This document shows, piece after piece, positions 5,566 to 8,259 of a stretch of 8,259 nucleotides of DNA; the first letter of the stretch is position 1, and the number at the start of each line of letters is the position of its first letter. Made by a program: the position numbers and the translations under genes. The notes beneath the pieces were generated by a model. That model had not been told where the DNA came from. It ran no database searches and saw only the letters and a program-made list of their open reading frames with translations. Origin of the DNA: Bdellovibrio sp. CG10_big_fil_rev_8_21_14_0_10_47_8 (lineage in GTDB: Bacteria > Bdellovibrionota > Bdellovibrionia > Bdellovibrionales > Bdellovibrionaceae); assembly GCA_002773975.1 (NCBI GenBank), contig PEZR01000071.1, forward strand, positions 15,112 through 23,370. The letters are read 5' to 3'.

Positions 5566-7242
5566 TTAAGTGTTTTTTCTATAGTAACTGAGCTTTTGAG
5601 AAAGCGATGCCATTTGCTCTAAATGACGTTTCTCAAGACGATCAATCTCTTTTTCATGCGCATCCTGGAGTTGAGCAATTTTGGTATCAAACTTCATCTC
5701 CTGAGACTTCTCGTTTGTTGTGACAGCTTTGTTTTGATCCTTAATTCGTCTTTCGTAGGCCTGAGCCTGCTTCTGAAGTTCAGTTTGATAATGATTTTCC
5801 ATCTCTTGGAACTTTTCATCGGAGTTGGCTACGATGGTGTCGATCTTCTTCGAATATTTGTCTTCGGTCTCTTGCAAACGTTTATCCATCCTCAGGTATG
5901 TGTTCTTCAGCTGTTCCATCTGCGCCATTCTCTGATTCGAGAGCTCTTCGGCATAATTATTTTTTAAGGCTCCAAGGTTGTCCTTGTGCATTTTTTCCTG
6001 CATTTTTTGCTGGTCAAAGCTCAACTTCATCAACTTGTTGACTCGCTCCCCGGTTCGACTGCTTAAATGTTGCAACTGAGACGTATGTTCCATTTCCAGC
6101 CGATTGCGGTCTTCCTGGTGACGTTCATTGGCCATGGTCGTTGTTAGCTGGTGCTTTCGGTTGGTATCCTGCAAGAGCTCGACATTCTTATTATTGGCTT
6201 GCTCTACGTTCTCTCGGGCCACTTCATTCACCCGACCAATCAGTCCGTCCTTCTGTTGGGTCAGTTTATCGATTCTGTTTTCGTAATCACTGATCAAATG
6301 GGTTTTCTCGAGATCTCGAATTCTTTTCGTCGTCAAAACTTCCACCGAACGATCATTTTTTAAACGCCGATTTTCATTCTCAGCCGACCTCAACTGATGA
6401 TCAATTCGCTCAGTGGCCTGCTCTTTAAGGGTTTCTCGAGCCTTGTCCATCTCGCCGGTCTTCGCTTGAAGAACACCCGCATACCTTTCCTGCATTCGAT
6501 CTCTCGCGGCCTGAAGCTGAACGCTCTTCCCCGTCATCACGGCGTCTGTATTTTTCTCTTTTTCTTTATAAACATTCATCCAATTGTCTTCGGCGCGCCC
6601 CATCTCTCGCTGACTCTTTTGTACAGTGTCTTTCAACTGGTTTTCATAGGCCGATTTGACCTCGCCAATTTTTTGCGAAGCCGCCGCTGTCTTTTCATCT
6701 CGGTCTTCAGTTATCGCCTGGATTTCCTGACGATGCTTCATATCTAGCTTCTTGGCATTTCCTTGAATAGCTTCCTTCATTTCAGAACGAGATCGCTCCG
6801 AAATGTCTTGGAGCTTTCGGTCTCGATCCTGAAGACTCGAACGAAAACCTTGTGAAAGAATGTCTTTTTGCTGCTCAGAAATCTGTCTTTCCTTCGAGAT
6901 CTGACGTCTTAAGCTGTCGCCCTGAGCCTGCCGCTGGGCTTCGGCCTCTTCACTTTTCTTTTTTAAAGACTCGGTGTACATGGACCGCAACTGCTCAATC
7001 TTGGCCTGATTGTTGAGATCTCTCTCCGTCAACTGCTGACTACTTTTTTCCTTGAGGTTTTGAATCTTACCTTCGTAGCCCTCTTTCAAATTTTGGACTT
7101 CTTTATCCTGCTGCTCCAAAAGGCTCTTAACTTCCTTTTTATGGCGCTTAGCCTCTTGGGCTTGACGATTTTGATACTCCTCGCGCTGTGCACGCAGGTC
7201 ATCGTTCTGGCTTTTCTTGTCGGCACTGGAGATCGAAGACAT
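5566..7242 (-). CDS. Long hendecad coiled-coil rod protein (candidate cytoskeletal or scaffold filament)
   Basis: A 558-residue, highly charged, Gln/Lys/Glu/Arg-rich protein with no proline or cysteine, no signal peptide and no membrane segment. It should be a nearly continuous cytoplasmic alpha-helical rod. Its periodicity is 11 residues: counting from Met1, aromatic residues or His sit at 23, 34, 56, 89, 133, 199, 221, 254, 320, 364, 375, 386, 419, 430, 463, 485, 496, 518, 529 and 540, all congruent to 1 mod 11. Leu/Ile/Val/Met is common four residues later and, near both ends, seven later. That is the a-e-h core of a hendecad coiled coil. The start at 7242 is set by a strong Shine-Dalgarno sequence; the frame is open to 7377 but that extension would overlap the upstream gene. 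It lies directly upstream of pyk. Bdellovibrio is known to have an intermediate-filament-like coiled-coil protein, Ccrp; orthology is a guess from architecture only. SMC- or tape-measure-like identity is not supported, since no ATPase or phage context is present. Confidence 0.85.
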   Translation of the reverse strand: MSSISSADKKSQNDDLRAQREEYQNRQAQEAKRHKKEVKSLLEQQDKEVQNLKEGYEGKIQNLKEKSSQQLTERDLNNQAKIEQLRSMYTESLKKKSEEAEAQRQAQGDSLRRQISKERQISEQQKDILSQGFRSSLQDRDRKLQDISERSRSEMKEAIQGNAKKLDMKHRQEIQAITEDRDEKTAAASQKIGEVKSAYENQLKDTVQKSQREMGRAEDNWMNVYKEKEKNTDAVMTGKSVQLQAARDRMQERYAGVLQAKTGEMDKARETLKEQATERIDHQLRSAENENRRLKNDRSVEVLTTKRIRDLEKTHLISDYENRIDKLTQQKDGLIGRVNEVARENVEQANNKNVELLQDTNRKHQLTTTMANERHQEDRNRLEMEHTSQLQHLSSRTGERVNKLMKLSFDQQKMQEKMHKDNLGALKNNYAEELSNQRMAQMEQLKNTYLRMDKRLQETEDKYSKKIDTIVANSDEKFQEMENHYQTELQKQAQAYERRIKDQNKAVTTNEKSQEMKFDTKIAQLQDAHEKEIDRLEKRHLEQMASLSQKLSYYRKNT

Positions 7243-7247
7243 CCTGT

Positions 7248-7254
7248 CCTCCTC
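7248..7254 (-). promoter_or_regulatory. Strong Shine-Dalgarno sequence deciding the coiled-coil gene start
   Basis: On the minus strand GAGGAGG lies 5 nt before the ATG at 7242-7240. It is the best ribosome-binding site in the window, suggests high expression, and fixes the start 45 codons inside the longest open frame. Confidence 0.85.
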
Positions 7255-7267
7255 AATAGACAACGCC

Positions 7268-7276
7268 AGAATAGCA
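7268..7276 (-). promoter_or_regulatory. Possible extended -10 promoter of the coiled-coil/pyk unit
   Basis: Minus-strand TGCTATTCT fits the extended -10 form TGnTATAAT with two mismatches in the hexamer. It sits directly downstream of an A/T-rich tandem repeat (7279-7294) and would start transcription near 7261, giving a leader of about 20 nt that holds the Shine-Dalgarno sequence. No good -35 box is seen. Weak evidence. Confidence 0.28.
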
Positions 7277-7278
7277 TA

Positions 7279-7294
7279 TTTTAGATTTTTAGAT
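7279..7294 (-). repeat. Perfect tandem 8-bp repeat upstream of the coiled-coil gene
   Basis: Two adjoining copies of ATCTAAAA on the minus strand (TTTTAGAT on the plus strand) lie in the 104-bp gap before the coiled-coil gene, just upstream of the possible -10 element. It may be an A-tract/UP-like promoter element, a regulator site, or chance in A/T-rich DNA. Confidence 0.6.
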
Positions 7295-7346
7295 GAAAAG
7301 CTGTTTGTAGATCTAGGCTGATGTCCGGAGACAAAAGGCTCACTGC

Positions 7347-8102
7347 CTAGGTCCGGTCGAGGCCATTTTTTTGACAAAAAATTTCCCGTAGTTTCTTTTT
7401 CTCCGTCTGCCTTCGGAGACGCACCCGCTGCACCTGGGCCTCTTTTTCTGCGACAGACGCCTGGCGGCGATCGACGACCTCTTGATAGAGCTTAGAAGCC
7501 ATCTCCACAGCCTGAGCCCATTGCTCACGGTACTCAGAAACTTTTCTCTTGGCCTGGGCCACAGACAGCCCCGCCAACGGCAACCAAGACCTCAAAAATT
7601 CCTCGCCATCAATGGGACGAATTACACCCCTCACGATTTGCCCCTGAGTGCCCATCCCGGAATACCAATTTTGAAACCCAATGGGAAGAGCCTCGCTGGG
7701 AAGTAGCCGACTAGAAGAAATGGAGAGCTCAGAGTCCAAATTTCGTATAAGAATCCCGGTGCTGGAGAGTTTTTCGAGATAAATTTCGCCCTGGCTCGAC
7801 ATCAAAAATTCGGGCTGAACCTCGATCGTCAAATCAGACTTTGATTGAATCCAAGCCCGACCTTTTAGGAGCTTGAATTTTTTGGGCCCGAGAAAGACCA
7901 GATCACTGTTCTCCCCTAACTGAAAAACATCATGACCTCGTTCAAAACGAAGAAATCCACTGGGAACACGCAGAGCACAGGGATAAACTTTTTTGTTAAA
8001 ACAGCCTTCTGGCAAATCAACATAAAATGCACTGTGAGTACTGCCGGTGGCACTCACCGCTAGAAATAGTGTTAGAATAAAAAGAAGCTTCCCCATGTTC
8101 AT
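7347..8102 (-). CDS. Secreted FecR-like hypothetical protein with charged helical C-terminus
   Basis: A 251-residue protein that I cannot assign to a named gene. From the ATG at 8102 it has a Sec signal peptide (Lys5, hydrophobic 6-16, Val-Ser-Ala at 16-18 as a likely cleavage site). Cys34 and Cys42 in a PEGCF...YPCAL segment probably form a disulfide. Residues about 48-130 alternate short hydrophobic beta strands and glycines (KLLKGRAWIQ at 77-86, QGEIYLEK at 104-111), a pattern like the beta domain of FecR family proteins; the match is by eye only. A segment with NWYSG (145-149) follows. Residues about 180-245 form a Glu/Arg/Lys/Gln-rich helix, probably coiled coil. Likely periplasmic. Its ATG lies 4 nt after the TPR gene's stop, so the two are coupled; the coiled-coil gene follows after 104 bp. 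A TTG start at 8114 or the ATG at 8096 are alternatives. Confidence 0.72.
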   Translation of the reverse strand: MNMGKLLFILTLFLAVSATGSTHSAFYVDLPEGCFNKKVYPCALRVPSGFLRFERGHDVFQLGENSDLVFLGPKKFKLLKGRAWIQSKSDLTIEVQPEFLMSSQGEIYLEKLSSTGILIRNLDSELSISSSRLLPSEALPIGFQNWYSGMGTQGQIVRGVIRPIDGEEFLRSWLPLAGLSVAQAKRKVSEYREQWAQAVEMASKLYQEVVDRRQASVAEKEAQVQRVRLRRQTEKKKLREIFCQKNGLDRT

Positions 8103-8106
8103 GAGG

Positions 8107-8259
8107 TCACTCAACTGATTTCGCCAAGCTCTCGGCCTGGGTCTTTAGTTCCATGTTTTGGGGGAATGTCCTCGCCACCAAGCGGAAAACTTCTGACGCC
8201 TCTGGCGCCCGACCTTGCATTTGGAGAATCTGCCCCATCCTCAACATGATAAATCCCGT
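8107..8259 (-). CDS. C-terminal end of a TPR-like protein, cut by the window edge
   Basis: The frame is open to the window edge and supplies the last 50 residues of a protein whose start lies outside. They read as one helix-turn-helix repeat of the tetratricopeptide type: MLRMGQILQMQGRAPEASEVF (residues 5-25, given here in part as MLRMGQILQMQG then RAPEASEVF) followed by a closing ARTFPQN turn and a capping helix. The G-x(3)-LQ-x(2)-G-R...EA...F...FP spacing matches TPRs of the CpoB/YbgF-like periplasmic type, but one repeat is too little to name a family. Stop at 8107-8109, followed after 4 nt by the FecR-like gene, so it is probably its operon partner. Confidence 0.65.
   Translation of the reverse strand, partial: TGFIMLRMGQILQMQGRAPEASEVFRLVARTFPQNMELKTQAESLAKSVE

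Noticed and set aside
5569..5600. TACTAT as a -10 box for a separate pyk promoter
   Set aside because: No matching -35 hexamer at 16-18 bp, and it lies within the end of the coiled-coil gene; not strong enough to annotate.
5566..7242. Phage tape measure protein or SMC-like ATPase as the identity of the coiled-coil gene
   Set aside because: Despite the 11-residue aromatic phasing, there are no phage genes around it, and there are no Walker motifs or hinge; it is flanked by housekeeping and envelope genes.
7325..7356. Terminator after the FecR-like gene (nested stems CCGGA/TCCGG and AGGC/GCCT with a short T run)
   Set aside because: The stems are only 5 and 4 bp, with four T residues; too weak to call.
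7243..7377. 45-residue N-terminal extension of the coiled-coil protein
   Set aside because: It overlaps the end of the FecR-like gene, contains Pro and Phe unlike the rod, and the GAGGAGG site marks 7242 as the start.
8103..8114. TTG start at 8114 for the FecR-like protein
   Set aside because: It overlaps the TPR gene's stop; the ATG at 8102 gives a cleaner signal peptide and a 4-nt gap.

Overview
The window reads as a chromosomal segment of a Gram-negative bacterium of moderate G+C. Two gene products begin with Sec signal peptides, a further neighbour carries a TPR-like repeat, and one gene encodes a long coiled-coil rod. The mix of ketone-body enzymes, a cyclic-nucleotide-binding protein, a FecR-like/TPR envelope pair and a coiled-coil protein next to pyruvate kinase suggests the Bdellovibrio group (Bdellovibrionota). 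That placement is inferred from gene style and was not tested by any search.

Plus strand, 1-2130: a ketone-body/acetoacetate operon. It holds the 3' two thirds of a thiolase (acetyl-CoA acetyltransferase) followed closely by both subunits of a succinyl-CoA:3-ketoacid CoA transferase (scoA, scoB). Together these interconvert acetoacetate, acetoacetyl-CoA and acetyl-CoA. Plus strand, 2208-4067: a 331-residue protein with an intact cyclic-nucleotide-binding cassette and an unusual C-terminal half, probably with its own promoter just before its start codon. It is followed after 3 nt by an unrecognised secreted protein with six cysteines and a proline-rich linker.

Minus strand, 8259 down to 4073: four co-directional genes, namely the end of a TPR-like protein, a secreted FecR-like protein with a charged helical tail, a 558-residue coiled-coil protein, and pyruvate kinase 2 nt further on. 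The pyruvate kinase and the secreted protein converge with only 5 bp between their stop codons. No RNA genes, mobile elements or CRISPR arrays were seen, and no gap exceeds about 105 bp.

The most notable observation is in the coiled-coil protein. Its aromatic residues fall on one fixed 11-residue register from residue 23 to residue 540 without a slip: 13 of 19 F/Y/W residues, including the only Trp, plus 7 of 12 His. Leu/Ile/Val/Met recur four residues later. This describes a continuous hendecad rod, different in design from a simple heptad coiled coil, and makes it a candidate cytoskeletal or scaffold filament. The neighbouring pyruvate kinase carries the residue set known from K+-independent pyruvate kinases.
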